64,000 nucleotides of DNA from CAVRCA01 sp963719345 (GCA_963719345.1 CAVRCA010000004.1:372001-436000), one strand, 5' to 3'; positions 18,479 to 26,959 are shown, numbered from the stretch's first letter. Numbers and translations are program-made. Notes: generated from the sequence alone by a model not told the origin.

Positions 18479-19459
18479 ATGGCGCAGACAGCAAGCCAGT
18501 CCGAGCAGATCCCGGTGACCGTGCTGACCGGCTATCTCGGCGCCGGCAAGACCACCTTGCTCAACCGCATCCTCAGCGAGAACCATGGCAAGAAATATGC
18601 CGTGGTCATTAACGAATTCGGCGAACTCGGCGTCGATAATGACCTCGTGGTGGACACCGACGAGGAAGTGTTCGAGATGAACAACGGCTGCGTCTGCTGC
18701 ACCGTGCGCGGCGACCTCATCCGCATCGTCGGCGGTTTGATGAAGCGGCGCGACAAGTTCGACGGCATCATCATCGAGACCACCGGCCTCGCCAACCCGG
18801 CGCCGGTCGCCCAAACCTTCTTCGTCGACGACGCGGTGCGGGCGAAAACCAAGCTCGACGCGATCGTCACGGTGGTGGATGCCAAGCACCTGCCGCAGCG
18901 GCTCGACGACAGCCACGAGGCGGAGGACCAGATCGCCTTCGCCGACGTGATCGTGCTCAACAAGACCGATCTCGTGACCCCGGCCGAACTCGAGGAGGTC
19001 GAGCGCCGCATCCGGGCGATCAACCGGTTCGCCGTGATCCATCGCACCGAGCGCGCCAGCCTGCCGATCGAGGAGGTGCTGGACCGCGGCGCCTTCGACC
19101 TCGCGCGGGTGCTGGAGCGGGAACCCAACTTCCTCGTCGATGACGAGCACGAGCACAACGACGACATCAACTCGGTGAGCTTTGAGGTGGAGAAGCCGAT
19201 CGACCCCGAGCGCTTCAACGCCTGGATCGGCACCCTGCTCGCCACCAGCGGGCAGGACCTGCTGCGCACCAAGGGCATTCTCGCCTATGCCGGCGACGAC
19301 CGGCGCTTCGCCTTCCAGGCGGTCCACATGATCGCCGACGGCGACTTCATCGGCCGCTGGAAAGAGGGCGACCCGCGCCACAGCCGGATCGTGTTCATCG
19401 GCCGCAACCTCAACCGCCCGGTGCTGCGGCGCGGCTTCGAATCCTGTCAGGCGGGCTGA
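18479..19459 (+). CDS. CobW/P47K-family GTP-binding metallochaperone
   Basis: The 326-residue G3E-family GTPase has the P-loop GYLGAGKTTLLN (18-29), the metal-binding GCVCC motif (70-74), EIxTTGLANP-type switch residues (about 99-107) and NKTDL (161-165). A CobW C-terminal domain follows from about residue 220. An acidic-His stretch (DDEHEHNDD, about 221-229) may bind metal. ATG 18479 has GGAG at 18467-18470. CobW-family proteins deliver Zn or Co, and P47K members activate nitrile hydratases. A cobalt-type nitrile-hydratase-like operon lies 3 kb away, so a role in its metal loading is possible. It pairs with the WD40 gene (6-nt gap). Confidence 0.9.
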   Translation: MAQTASQSEQIPVTVLTGYLGAGKTTLLNRILSENHGKKYAVVINEFGELGVDNDLVVDTDEEVFEMNNGCVCCTVRGDLIRIVGGLMKRRDKFDGIIIETTGLANPAPVAQTFFVDDAVRAKTKLDAIVTVVDAKHLPQRLDDSHEAEDQIAFADVIVLNKTDLVTPAELEEVERRIRAINRFAVIHRTERASLPIEEVLDRGAFDLARVLEREPNFLVDDEHEHNDDINSVSFEVEKPIDPERFNAWIGTLLATSGQDLLRTKGILAYAGDDRRFAFQAVHMIADGDFIGRWKEGDPRHSRIVFIGRNLNRPVLRRGFESCQAG

Positions 19460-19465
19460 GCGTCG

Positions 19466-20515
19466 ATGGGCCCGACCCTCGCGCCGCGGTTCCTGCTCGA
19501 CCAGCGCGGCACGTACCGCCGGCTCGGGGCGTACGTGGTAGGCTGCGCCTTCGACCGGGCCGGCCGGAGCGGGGCCTTCGCGCTGGGCGACGGCATGGTC
19601 CACCTCGTGGCGCTGGCCGGGGACGAGAGCTGGACCGCCGTTCCCGTGCATGACGGCGCAGCGTTGGCGCTGGCGCCGGACGGCACGCCGTCGGGGTTCG
19701 TGAGCGGCGGCGACGACGGCCGCTTCCGGCGGATCGGCGCCGACGGGACCGTGACGGACATCGCCTCGTTCGGCATGAAATGGGTGGAGCAGGTCGCGAG
19801 CATGCAGCCCGACAAGGGGCGCGGGCTGCTCGCCTGCGCGGTCGGCCGGCAGGTCCATCTGTTCGAGGCCGGCGGGCAAAAGATGAAAATGCTGGAGCAT
19901 CCCTCCAGCGTCACCGGCCTCGCCTTCGACGCCCGCGGCAAGCGCATCGGCGCGGCGCACTACAACGGTGCCTCGCTGTGGTTCGTCGCCGCCAAGACCG
20001 ACACCCCGCGGCGCCTGGAGTGGAAGGGCAGCCACACCGGCATCGCCATCTCGCCCGACGGCGATAACGTCATGACCGCGATGCAGGAGAATGCGCTGCA
20101 TGGCTGGCGGCTGTCCGACATGCAGCATATGCGGATGAGCGGCTATCCGTCGAAGACGCAAAGTCTTGGGTTCACCCGCAGCGGCAAGTGGCTGGCGAGC
20201 AGCGGCGCCGACGCGGTCGTGTTGTGGCCGTTCTTCGGCGGCGGTCCGATGGGCAAGGCGCCGACGGAGCTGGCCGGCGGCGACCCCGGCGTCCTCTGCA
20301 CGCGGCTCGCCTGCCATCCCAGGGAAGAAATCGTCGCCGCCGGGTTCTCGGACGGGCTGGTCGTCATGGCCGAGATCGGCTCGGCCCGGATTGTCCCCGT
20401 TGCGCGGCCCGGCAATAGTCCGGTCTCGGCGCTGGCCTGGAGCCCGGACGGCAAGCAGCTCGCCTTCGGCACGGAAACCGGGTTCGCAGCGATGCTCGAC
20501 CTGGCGGGACCATGA
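19466..20515 (+). CDS. WD40 repeat protein partnered with CobW
   Basis: The 349-residue protein consists of about six or seven WD40-like blades, seen in repeats such as VTGLAFDARGKRIGAAHYNG, IAISPDGDNVMTAMQ, LGFTRSGKWLASSGAD and ALAWSPDGKQLAFGTE. It has no signal peptide or catalytic residues. It starts 6 nt after the CobW stop, so the two are co-transcribed. The same pair recurs in alphaproteobacteria. A scaffold or partner role for the GTPase is inferred. It converges on the HAD-ATPase gene with only 25 nt between stops. Confidence 0.85.
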   Translation: MGPTLAPRFLLDQRGTYRRLGAYVVGCAFDRAGRSGAFALGDGMVHLVALAGDESWTAVPVHDGAALALAPDGTPSGFVSGGDDGRFRRIGADGTVTDIASFGMKWVEQVASMQPDKGRGLLACAVGRQVHLFEAGGQKMKMLEHPSSVTGLAFDARGKRIGAAHYNGASLWFVAAKTDTPRRLEWKGSHTGIAISPDGDNVMTAMQENALHGWRLSDMQHMRMSGYPSKTQSLGFTRSGKWLASSGADAVVLWPFFGGGPMGKAPTELAGGDPGVLCTRLACHPREEIVAAGFSDGLVVMAEIGSARIVPVARPGNSPVSALAWSPDGKQLAFGTETGFAAMLDLAGP

Positions 20516-20540
20516 TCGGCTGAAGCCCGAAGGTGCATGG

Positions 20541-22260
20541 TCAACCAGGCAGGGTGTAGCGCTGCTCGATCAGGGCGTGCAGCGCGGTGCGGGCGTCGTC
20601 CACCGGGCGATCGCTGCGCTCGATGCCGGCAACATCGTCCGCCAGTTCCTGGTCCTTGATCGCCTCCGCCACCCAGCGCGAGTAGTCGCCCCGCTCGCGG
20701 TGCCACTGCCACGTGCCGGGGTCCGACGCCCTCGCCCAGCTCCATGAAGGCGACAAGGTTGCGCGCACGCAGGTTCAGCCGCGCCTCCGGGCCGCGGAAC
20801 CAGAAACTCCGGTCCTCGCCCAACTTGCCTTCGGCGTATTTGCGCCGGTGACGCACGCGCGGACTCTCGCCCGGGATGACCTTCATGCGGGCGATCTCGC
20901 CGGCGGCGGTGTCCAGCACCAGCATCTCGCCCAGCGCCAGCGAATCGGGAACCTTGGGCACCGGCAGGTCGCGCGCGGCGCAGAACGCCTGCACCGTCTG
21001 GCGCGGCTCTTCGCCGACGACGAGCAGCCGGTCGACGCAGGGGAGCAGGCGGGACGAGACCGCCTCCGGGCGGGTGGTGATGAGGAAGCACCCGGTCAGC
21101 GCCTCGGGGGGCACCAGGCGGCCGGGCTCCCACTCCGCCGGCAGCAGATGGTGCGCCTCGTCGACGATCAGCACGTGCGGCCGGCCGAGCTGGGCTCGCA
21201 ATTGCATCAGCTCCGGCAGCATCGCGGCGAAGAATGCCGGGCGGTCGGTTGGCTTCACCCCGAGCAGGTTGACCGCCACGCTGGTGTCCGTCTTGCGGAG
21301 CAGTTCGCCGATCCGCTGCGTGGTCGGCGGCTGGTCGGGGGCGCCGACGCTCACCGCGTGCTCCAGCCCCTCGTAGTCGCCCTCCGGGTCGATGAGGCAG
21401 AACTGGAACCCGGCGGCGCTCAGCCGCTCGGTGAAACCCTGGGTCAGGGTGGACTTGCCGCCGCCCGAGCGGCCGGCGAGCAGCACCGTCTCCCGATGCG
21501 GCGCGAACCGCACCGCCTCGCCGCTCGCGGGTCCGGACTCGGGTTCGGCGAGTTCCACCGTCTGCCGGGGTAGCCGGGCGTCCAGCTCCGCAAGGTCGGT
21601 TTTCAGCAGCCGGGTGATGAGCTGCTGCACGCCGTCGCCGCGGATGCCGTCCGTGACCCAGACGACGCGCTCCTTCAACGCTTCGGTGGCGTTCGCTACC
21701 GCGACCGCACAGCCGGCAATGTCGAGGAACGCCATGTCGTTCTCGGCATCCCCGACCGCGACCGAGTTGAGCGGGGCGAGATCGAGTTCGGCGAGCGCGG
21801 CGGCGAGCCCGCTCGCCTTGTTGACGCCGGACGGCAGCACCATCACCGCGCCCTTGTTGAAGGTGATGGTGAGTTCGAGCCCGAGTTCCTGGATGGCCTG
21901 CAGCACCTTGGTCTCGTTCGGCTCCCAGGTCGCGACGATGGACCGGCCGACGGAGAGCGGCTCGACTTGCAGCTCGCGCAGGCGCTCGACGAAGCGGGGA
22001 TCGGGCGGTGCGACCAGAGGCCGTTCCTCGCGCGTCTCCGGCCGGTAGAGCAGGGCGCCGTTCTCGGCCACCACGAGGTCGAACACGTCGATCTCGGGCA
22101 TGACCCGTTGCAGATCGTCGAGCTCGCGGCCGGTGACCAGGATCACCCGTCGTGCCGCCCCGCGCAGCTGCTTCAGGGCGGCAAGGGTGGGACCATCCAC
22201 CACCCCGTCATGGGCAATGGTGCCGTCGAAGTCGGTGGCCAGAGCCATGTAATGCATCAT
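20541..22260 (-). pseudogene. HAD-IIB phosphatase fused to P-loop ATPase, one-base insertion near the 3' end
   Basis: Residues 1-220 form a Cof-type HAD-IIB hydrolase: catalytic DFDGTIA (10-16), TGRE (43-46), a conserved Lys near 148 and VGDAENDMAFL (169-179). Residues 250-480 form a P-loop ATPase with GRSGGGKST (Walker A, 263-271) and VLIVDEAHHL (Walker B, 363-372), resembling HerA/DUF87-type ATPases. The conserved tail (GTWQWHRERGDYSRWVAE) continues in the next frame after about 20720. An extra base in the GGGG run at 20718-20721 explains this, and the restored protein of about 572 residues stops at 20541. It ends the nitrile-hydratase-like gene run. Its substrate and function are unknown. 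Confidence 0.82.
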
Positions 22261-22320
22261 GGGCCAATAGCCTTTTGCGGCAGTGGCTTGGATGATCGTT
22301 TGGCGACGAACGGAGGACGC

Positions 22321-22623
22321 CTAGCCGGGTGGGTCGTAGCCCTCCAGCATGACAAGATCGGCCCGCGACGCGCGGCGGCGGATGGCCAGCGCCTCCTGAT
22401 ACTGCTGCGAGTGGTAGAACTCGCGGGCGCGCGCCGGGCTGTCGAACTCCAGGATGACGGCGCGCCGCACCGGACGATCACCCTCGATCACCTCGGCATT
22501 GCCGCCGCGCACCAGGTAGCGGCCGCCGAACGCCGCGATCGCCGCCGCCGCCTTCGGCGAGTAGGTGGCGTAGAGTTCGGGGTCGGTGACCTCGACTTCG
22601 GCATAGACATAGCCTTTGGGCAT
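22321..22623 (-). CDS. DUF1330 family protein
   Basis: The 100-residue protein has the ferredoxin-like alpha/beta DUF1330 fold, with VYAEVEVTDPELYATYSP at the N-terminus and GGRYLVRGGNAEVIEGD and FDSPARAREFYHS following. An AGGGGAGG sequence lies just upstream of ATG 22623. It starts 22 nt after the alpha-subunit stop, so it belongs to the nitrile-hydratase-like operon. DUF1330 proteins have no defined activity; a dimeric alpha/beta-barrel enzyme or accessory role is possible. Confidence 0.88.
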   Translation of the reverse strand: MPKGYVYAEVEVTDPELYATYSPKAAAAIAAFGGRYLVRGGNAEVIEGDRPVRRAVILEFDSPARAREFYHSQQYQEALAIRRRASRADLVMLEGYDPPG

Positions 22624-22645
22624 CCGCGCCTCCCCTGAGACGATG

Positions 22646-23227
22646 TTATGCGGCAGCCGGCACGGTGACGCCGATCATGTCGCCCTCGCGGACGATCCCG
22701 GCCAATTGCTCCTCGGTCCAGCCCGTCGTGCCGTCGGGGCGGCGGGGCAGCACCATCCAGCGGTAATCGGCCGTCGAGTCGACGACGCGCACCGCCATCG
22801 TCTCCGGCAGCACGGTGCCCCACTCGGCCAGCAGCCCGCGCGGGTCGCGCACGGCACGGGCGCGATACGCCGCCGACTTGAACCAGAACGGCGGATAGCC
22901 GAGCACGGCGCGCGGATAGCAGCTGCACAGGGTGCAGACGACCAGGTTGTGCGCCGCGTCCGTGTTCTCGAGCACCCCGAGCGGCGGGGCGCCGCGCATC
23001 GGGATGCCGAGCGCCTCGGCGGCCTGCGTCCCGTCCTGCAGTAGAAGCGCCCGGTATCCGGGATCGGTCCAGGCGCGGGCCACCATGCGGGCGCCCTGGC
23101 CGGGCGAGGCCTGGTCGGTGATTTCCATGCGCTCGGCGATCTCATCCGGCGTGGCGATCCCCTTGTCGGCCAGCAGCGCCCGCAGCGCGCCCAGCAGCTT
23201 CTCCCCGTCGGTCTCGAGAATGTTCAT
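22646..23227 (-). CDS. nitrile hydratase alpha / thiocyanate hydrolase gamma-type subunit, cobalt class
   Basis: The 193-residue catalytic subunit carries the metal-claw motif VCTLCSCY (Cys98, Cys101, Cys103). Thr at 99 marks the non-corrin cobalt class; iron enzymes have Ser there. The following PRAVLGYPPFWFKS and RDPRGLLAEWG segments match the family. It hydrates nitriles to amides, or, in thiocyanate hydrolase, turns thiocyanate into carbonyl sulfide and ammonia. The start overlaps the upstream stop (ATGA). Because the beta-type partner is split into two genes, the complex resembles thiocyanate hydrolase or toyocamycin nitrile hydratase. The substrate cannot be decided from sequence alone. 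Confidence 0.9.
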   Translation of the reverse strand: MNILETDGEKLLGALRALLADKGIATPDEIAERMEITDQASPGQGARMVARAWTDPGYRALLLQDGTQAAEALGIPMRGAPPLGVLENTDAAHNLVVCTLCSCYPRAVLGYPPFWFKSAAYRARAVRDPRGLLAEWGTVLPETMAVRVVDSTADYRWMVLPRRPDGTTGWTEEQLAGIVREGDMIGVTVPAAA

Positions 23228-23526
23228 GCGGCGGGCTCCAGCCAGTGTTCAAAGACCTCGACCAGCAGCTCGTGCCGCCCTGGCCCGTCCGGTGGCGGGT
23301 CCGGCCAGATCGCCGAGGGATCGAAGGCGACGTGATAGAGCGGGACGACGGGCGCCGGTCGGGCGAAGGCGAGGTCCTCGGGGTTGGCAAAGGCGCCGAG
23401 CCGGCGCACCACGCGCCCGCGCACCCCGCGAATGTAATGCGGCGTGCGGATATGCGCCGGCCCGCGCGCCTCCGGCCAGTCGTCGCGCACCCGCACCGCC
23501 GCACCGGGCGCGAATTTTTCGGCCAT
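23224..23526 (-). CDS. nitrile hydratase beta C-terminal-half subunit (SH3-like)
   Basis: The 100-residue protein equals the C-terminal SH3-like half of nitrile hydratase beta: FAPGAAVRVRDDWPEARG, then HIRTPHYIRGVRGRVV with the active-site-side Arg, and a closing LLVEVFEHWLEPA. ATG 23524-23526 overlaps the stop of the N-half gene (TGATG), and its own stop overlaps the alpha start (ATGA). Three genes in such tight overlap point to obligate co-assembly. In ordinary nitrile hydratases the two halves are one chain. Confidence 0.88.
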   Translation of the reverse strand: MAEKFAPGAAVRVRDDWPEARGPAHIRTPHYIRGVRGRVVRRLGAFANPEDLAFARPAPVVPLYHVAFDPSAIWPDPPPDGPGRHELLVEVFEHWLEPAA

Positions 23527-23834
23527 CAGCCGCGCTCCAGCGCGGCGCGCAGCTCGGCCTCGGAGATGACGCCCTTGCGGAGCAGCGTGTCGGCGATCGA
23601 GCGCATCCAGCGGCGATAGTAGGACAGCCGGTGATACTCGGTTTCCGGGATGGCCTCGATGCCGCGCCGCAGCTCGTCCACCGTCATCACGCCCTTGCGG
23701 CCGAGCACCTGGCGCAGCGCGTCGACCTCGCGGTCGAACGCGGTCAGCGCGTGCGGCTCGGTATCGACCGCCTCGCACAGGAATTTCTCGACCCCGCCGA
23801 GGTCGTGGTGCGCCCGCGGCACTTGCTTGTCCAT
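23526..23834 (-). CDS. nitrile hydratase beta N-terminal-half subunit
   Basis: The 102-residue protein corresponds to the N-terminal helical half of nitrile hydratase beta: HHDLGGVEKF at the start, then ETEYHRLSYYRRWMRSIADTL, the conserved P-x-x-Y-x-x-x-S-Y-Y-x-x-W pattern. It is the first gene of the three-subunit set. A protein of this class can also be a nitrile hydratase accessory protein. Here the C-half follows directly and no full-length beta exists, so a structural subunit is more likely. It lies 31 nt downstream of the DMT transporter gene. Confidence 0.85.
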   Translation of the reverse strand: MDKQVPRAHHDLGGVEKFLCEAVDTEPHALTAFDREVDALRQVLGRKGVMTVDELRRGIEAIPETEYHRLSYYRRWMRSIADTLLRKGVISEAELRAALERG

Positions 23835-23865
23835 GCGGCGACGTTAGCCCGCGACGCGGCCGTCG

Positions 23866-24777
23866 TCAGCCCTTCCTCACGACCGTCTTTCCCGGTGCGG
23901 CAGCTTCGTGTTCAGGCCGGGGGCGGCCAGCATTGACGAGCCAGCAGCCGGCGGACGCTATCACCAGCCCCGTGATGGCGAGCCGGCTGAGCCGTTCGCC
24001 CAGCAGCGCCCACGCGAGCACCGCCGCCGTTCCGGGCACGAGATAGAAATTGGCGGTCGTGCGAGCGGCGGTGCCGCGGGCAAGCATGACGAAGTAGAGT
24101 CCCATTCCGCCCAGGGAAACCATCGTCGTGTTCCACGCCAGGGCGGCCGCGGCGGCGCCGGTCCACTCCGCGCGCGGCGCCTCCAGCAACCACGCTCCCA
24201 ATCCCGCAACGACGGCAGCAGACGTGAACTGCGCCGCGGCGCCGGGCAACAGGGCCACACCACGGCAGAACCGCCCGAAGTAGAGCGTCCCTGCTACCAA
24301 CCCGATCACGCCGACGAAGGCCAGCACCAGACCTGCAAGCCGGGCGGTGCTTTCGAAAGCGGCCTGACCCACGACGAGGCTCACGCCAGCCAAGCCGAGC
24401 GCCAGTCCGGTCCATTGGCCGGTGCGTAGCCGCTCGCGCAACAGGATCACGCCGAGAACCGCCGTCAGCAGCGGAGTCAAGGACTGCACGAGGGCGATCT
24501 GGGCGGCCGGTGCTACCAGCATTCCGACATGGGGCGCCATCAGCCCGACAGCATTCAGCAGCGCGCCGGCGACCGCACAGTGCAACCATCGCCACGTCGC
24601 AAGAGGTCGCCAGGACCGGCGCAGCAGCAGCATCAAGCCCAACAGCACAACGGCGCAGGCGGCAAGCCGGATCGCGACGAACAGCAGCGGCGAAAAGTAC
24701 CGCAAGCCGGTCTTCGACGCGATGAAGGACGAACTCCAGAGCAGGACGAACAACACAGGAGCCAGTCGGGCAAGCAT
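23866..24777 (-). CDS. EamA/DMT-superfamily transporter
   Basis: The 303-residue inner-membrane protein has ten predicted helices in two EamA repeats. It starts PVLFVLLWSSSFIASKTGLR, a usual EamA opening, and repeat-end motifs ALVQSLTPLLTAVLGVILL and NFYLVPGTAAVLAWALLGERL follow. It likely exports a small metabolite. The gene lies between the SH3b protein gene (32 nt) and the nitrile-hydratase-like genes (31 nt), so it may share their transcript. The substrate is unknown. Confidence 0.87.
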   Translation of the reverse strand: MLARLAPVLFVLLWSSSFIASKTGLRYFSPLLFVAIRLAACAVVLLGLMLLLRRSWRPLATWRWLHCAVAGALLNAVGLMAPHVGMLVAPAAQIALVQSLTPLLTAVLGVILLRERLRTGQWTGLALGLAGVSLVVGQAAFESTARLAGLVLAFVGVIGLVAGTLYFGRFCRGVALLPGAAAQFTSAAVVAGLGAWLLEAPRAEWTGAAAAALAWNTTMVSLGGMGLYFVMLARGTAARTTANFYLVPGTAAVLAWALLGERLSRLAITGLVIASAGCWLVNAGRPRPEHEAAAPGKTVVRKG

Positions 24778-24809
24778 CTCGACGAACCAGGATCAGGCTG
24801 ACCGGCAGT

Positions 24810-25592
24810 CTACGGGTTCACCGCCTCGCCGGGGTAGCTGCCCCAGAACTCGTCGCGCTTGAGGAAGCCGCGATAGTCGCCGACCTGGACCTCGCACCAG
24901 TCGGCGCCGGCCTGGCAGCTGCGCAGCCGAACGATGACGCCGGGTTTCAGCACCGCCACCGCAGGGGCGGTCGGCTCGGGGGCGCGGCGCAGGGTGCGCT
25001 CCGCGCCGGCGACGACGACGCTGCGCCGCCCGGTGAGAGTGGCCTGATGCACCCAGCCCTTGACGCCGTCCTCGTCCTTCACCAGCCGCCAGACCTCGAA
25101 CTCGCGCTCGATCTCCACCGGCAGGTCGCGCCGCTTGTAGACCCAGTCGATCGGGTAACGCGTGCCGGGGCCGCTGCGCAGGTTCACCTCGTCCGAGCGC
25201 AGCGCGGCGAACCGGGGCAACGGCAGCCCGGTCGCCGAGCCCTTCTGCGGCTCCGGCGGCGGGGCCGGCTCCTTGGCGGGCGGCGCGGCGGGCGGCGGCA
25301 CCGGCGCCGGAGCCGGCGCGGCGGTCGGCTTGCCGTGGCCGGGACGCCGGGCCGGGGTCGATTTGGCGCGCACGACGGGCGCCGGCTTTTTCTCGCCACG
25401 CGCCTCGGCGTGTTGCGGCGGATGCGGCGCGGGCTTGTGATCCGCGGCAGCCGGTTTGGCCGGCGTGGACGAGGATGGGGGCGATTGGCCTCGCGCCCCC
25501 GGCGGGACGAGCACCAACAGGGCCAGCGCTGGAGCGAGCAAGCTCCGGCGCACGATGCGGGCCAGAGCAGGGGCGGACCGGCGGGAGGTCAT
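24810..25592 (-). CDS. secreted SH3b-domain protein with Pro-rich linker
   Basis: The 260-residue protein has a signal peptide (about 1-33, ALALLVLVPPGARG), a Pro/Ala/Lys-rich linker to about residue 125, then two bacterial SH3 domains. The first contains VNLRSGPGTRYPIDWVYKR; the second has RRAPEPTAPAVAVLKPG and WCEVQVGDYRGFLKRDEFWG. Such proteins bind the cell wall in the periplasm. The ATG at 25592 is chosen over an upstream TTG because AGGGAA precedes it. Similar SH3b genes often neighbour DsrE and ThiF/MoeB genes in this bacterial group, as here. Confidence 0.85.
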   Translation of the reverse strand: MTSRRSAPALARIVRRSLLAPALALLVLVPPGARGQSPPSSSTPAKPAAADHKPAPHPPQHAEARGEKKPAPVVRAKSTPARRPGHGKPTAAPAPAPVPPPAAPPAKEPAPPPEPQKGSATGLPLPRFAALRSDEVNLRSGPGTRYPIDWVYKRRDLPVEIEREFEVWRLVKDEDGVKGWVHQATLTGRRSVVVAGAERTLRRAPEPTAPAVAVLKPGVIVRLRSCQAGADWCEVQVGDYRGFLKRDEFWGSYPGEAVNP

Positions 25593-25629
25593 GGAGCTTC
25601 CCTGCAAGCCGCCGCGACGTCAGGTCAAG

Positions 25630-26058
25630 TCAGATCGCGACGATCTGGCCGCCCGCGGTCTCCGACAGGAAGGTCGCCACCCCGGCCACCCGGACACCGC
25701 CCATCAGCACCGCCCCTTCCAGCCCCTCGGCCCGCAGCCCGGCCTCGCAGACGAGGAGCATGATGCCCAAGTCCACGGCGGCCTCGCGCAGCGTATCGAG
25801 CCCGGCGACGCCGCGCGCCTGCACCCGCGCGTCACGGCCTGCGTCGGCGAGGCCGGACCAGTCGCGCAGGACGGCGTGACAGCCGCCGTTGGTCGCGAAC
25901 AGCACCACCGGTCGCCCGAGCGCCGCCGCGCCGGTGGCGAGCACGAAGGCGTAGTGCGCCCGGTCATGTGCCCCGGACAGCAGCAAGACGCCAAGCGGCG
26001 CGGCAGGAACGGGCGCCCCCGGTCGCAACGACGAGGGCGGCAAAAGGTCAGACGGCAC
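25630..26058 (-). CDS. DsrE-family protein
   Basis: The protein of about 142 residues has the DsrE/F-like fold: LLLSGAHDRAHYAFVLATGA, VVLFATNGGCHAV with a Cys after the glycines, and IMLLVCEAGLRAEGL with a second Cys. DsrE-fold proteins carry sulfur relay or bind small ligands. The start is uncertain. GTG 26058 gives an 11-nt overlap with the upstream ThiF/MoeB gene; a TTG at 26091 is also in frame. Coupling with a ThiF-type adenylyltransferase suggests sulfur-transfer work, but this is inference. Confidence 0.82.
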   Translation of the reverse strand: MPSDLLPPSSLRPGAPVPAAPLGVLLLSGAHDRAHYAFVLATGAAALGRPVVLFATNGGCHAVLRDWSGLADAGRDARVQARGVAGLDTLREAAVDLGIMLLVCEAGLRAEGLEGAVLMGGVRVAGVATFLSETAGGQIVAI

Positions 26059-26872
26059 TGGCCGGCTCGGCGGCGGCCGCGTGAGCGGCAAGGTCGGTGA
26101 TCGTCGCCGCCGGACCGCAGAGGCGGCACGCCGGGTCGCGCCGCAGCCGGATGGTCTGGAACCGGGCGGCGAGCGCGTCCCACAGCAGCAGCCGGCCGGA
26201 GAGACTGTCTCCGACGCCGATGATCTCCTTCAGGACCTCGGTGGCCTGGAGGGTGCCCATCACGCCGGTAACGGCGCCGAGCACGCCCGCTTCGGCGCAG
26301 CTCGGGACCAGGCCGGGCGGCGGCGGCTCGGGATAGAGGCAGCGATAGCACGGCGCGTCCGGGGCGGCGTGCGGCTTGAACGTCGAGAGCTGGCCCTCGA
26401 ACCGCAGCACCGCCGCCGAGACCAGAGTACGCCGGGCGAGCACGCACGCATCGGCCACCAGGAACCGGGTGGGAAAATTGTCGCTGCCGTCGCAGACGAG
26501 GTCATAGGCTCCGACCAATGCCGCCGCATTGTCCGCCGTCAGCCGGGTGGCGTGCTCCTCGATCCGCACCCCGGGGTTGATCGCCCGCGCGGCGTCCGCT
26601 GCCGACCGCGTCTTGGGCTGGCCGAGCCGCCCGGTGGTGTGGGCGACCTGGCGTTGCAGGTTGGAGAGGTCCACGGTGTCGTCGTCGACCACCCCGATGG
26701 TGCCGACCCCGGCCGCGGCGAGGTACAGGATCAGCGGGCTGCCGAGGCCGCCGGCACCCACGACCAGCACCCGCGCCGCCTGCAACCGGGCCTGGCCGGT
26801 GCCGCCGACCTCCGCCAACAGGATGTGGCGCGCATAGCGCCGGATGTCGTCTTCCGAGAAGTCGAGGTCCAT
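26048..26872 (-). CDS. ThiF/MoeB/HesA-family adenylyltransferase
   Basis: The 274-residue E1-like enzyme adenylates the C-terminus of a ubiquitin-like sulfur carrier. It has RYARHILLAEVGGTGQ at the N-terminus, the ATP-binding VVGAGGLGSPLILYLAAAG (about 37-55), DDDTVDLSNLQRQ and DNFPTRFLVADAC. Zinc cysteines appear as CYRC and CRLC, and EAGVLGAVTGVMG matches MoeB. There is no rhodanese domain. ATG 26872 is the family start although the frame is open far upstream. It heads the minus-strand run with DsrE, SH3b, DMT and nitrile-hydratase-like genes. MoeB (molybdopterin) is likely but ThiF or HesA roles cannot be excluded. Confidence 0.88.
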   Translation of the reverse strand: MDLDFSEDDIRRYARHILLAEVGGTGQARLQAARVLVVGAGGLGSPLILYLAAAGVGTIGVVDDDTVDLSNLQRQVAHTTGRLGQPKTRSAADAARAINPGVRIEEHATRLTADNAAALVGAYDLVCDGSDNFPTRFLVADACVLARRTLVSAAVLRFEGQLSTFKPHAAPDAPCYRCLYPEPPPPGLVPSCAEAGVLGAVTGVMGTLQATEVLKEIIGVGDSLSGRLLLWDALAARFQTIRLRRDPACRLCGPAATITDLAAHAAAAEPASAV

Positions 26873-26959
26873 CGACGCGATATGGGCGCATCGCCACGCC
26901 GCCACCAGTCGTCCCCCCGGGCAGCATCCCTTCCACGGTTCGTGGAGTCGGCTGCATGG

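Noticed and set aside
18356..20317. A 653-codon minus-strand open frame opposite cobW and the WD40 gene
   Set aside because: CobW and WD40 repeats are intact on the plus strand; the antisense frame has no domain signatures.
20718..20721. Programmed frameshifting as the explanation of the HAD-ATPase frame change
   Set aside because: No slippery heptamer plus stimulatory hairpin is visible, and the same kind of break occurs in six unrelated genes.
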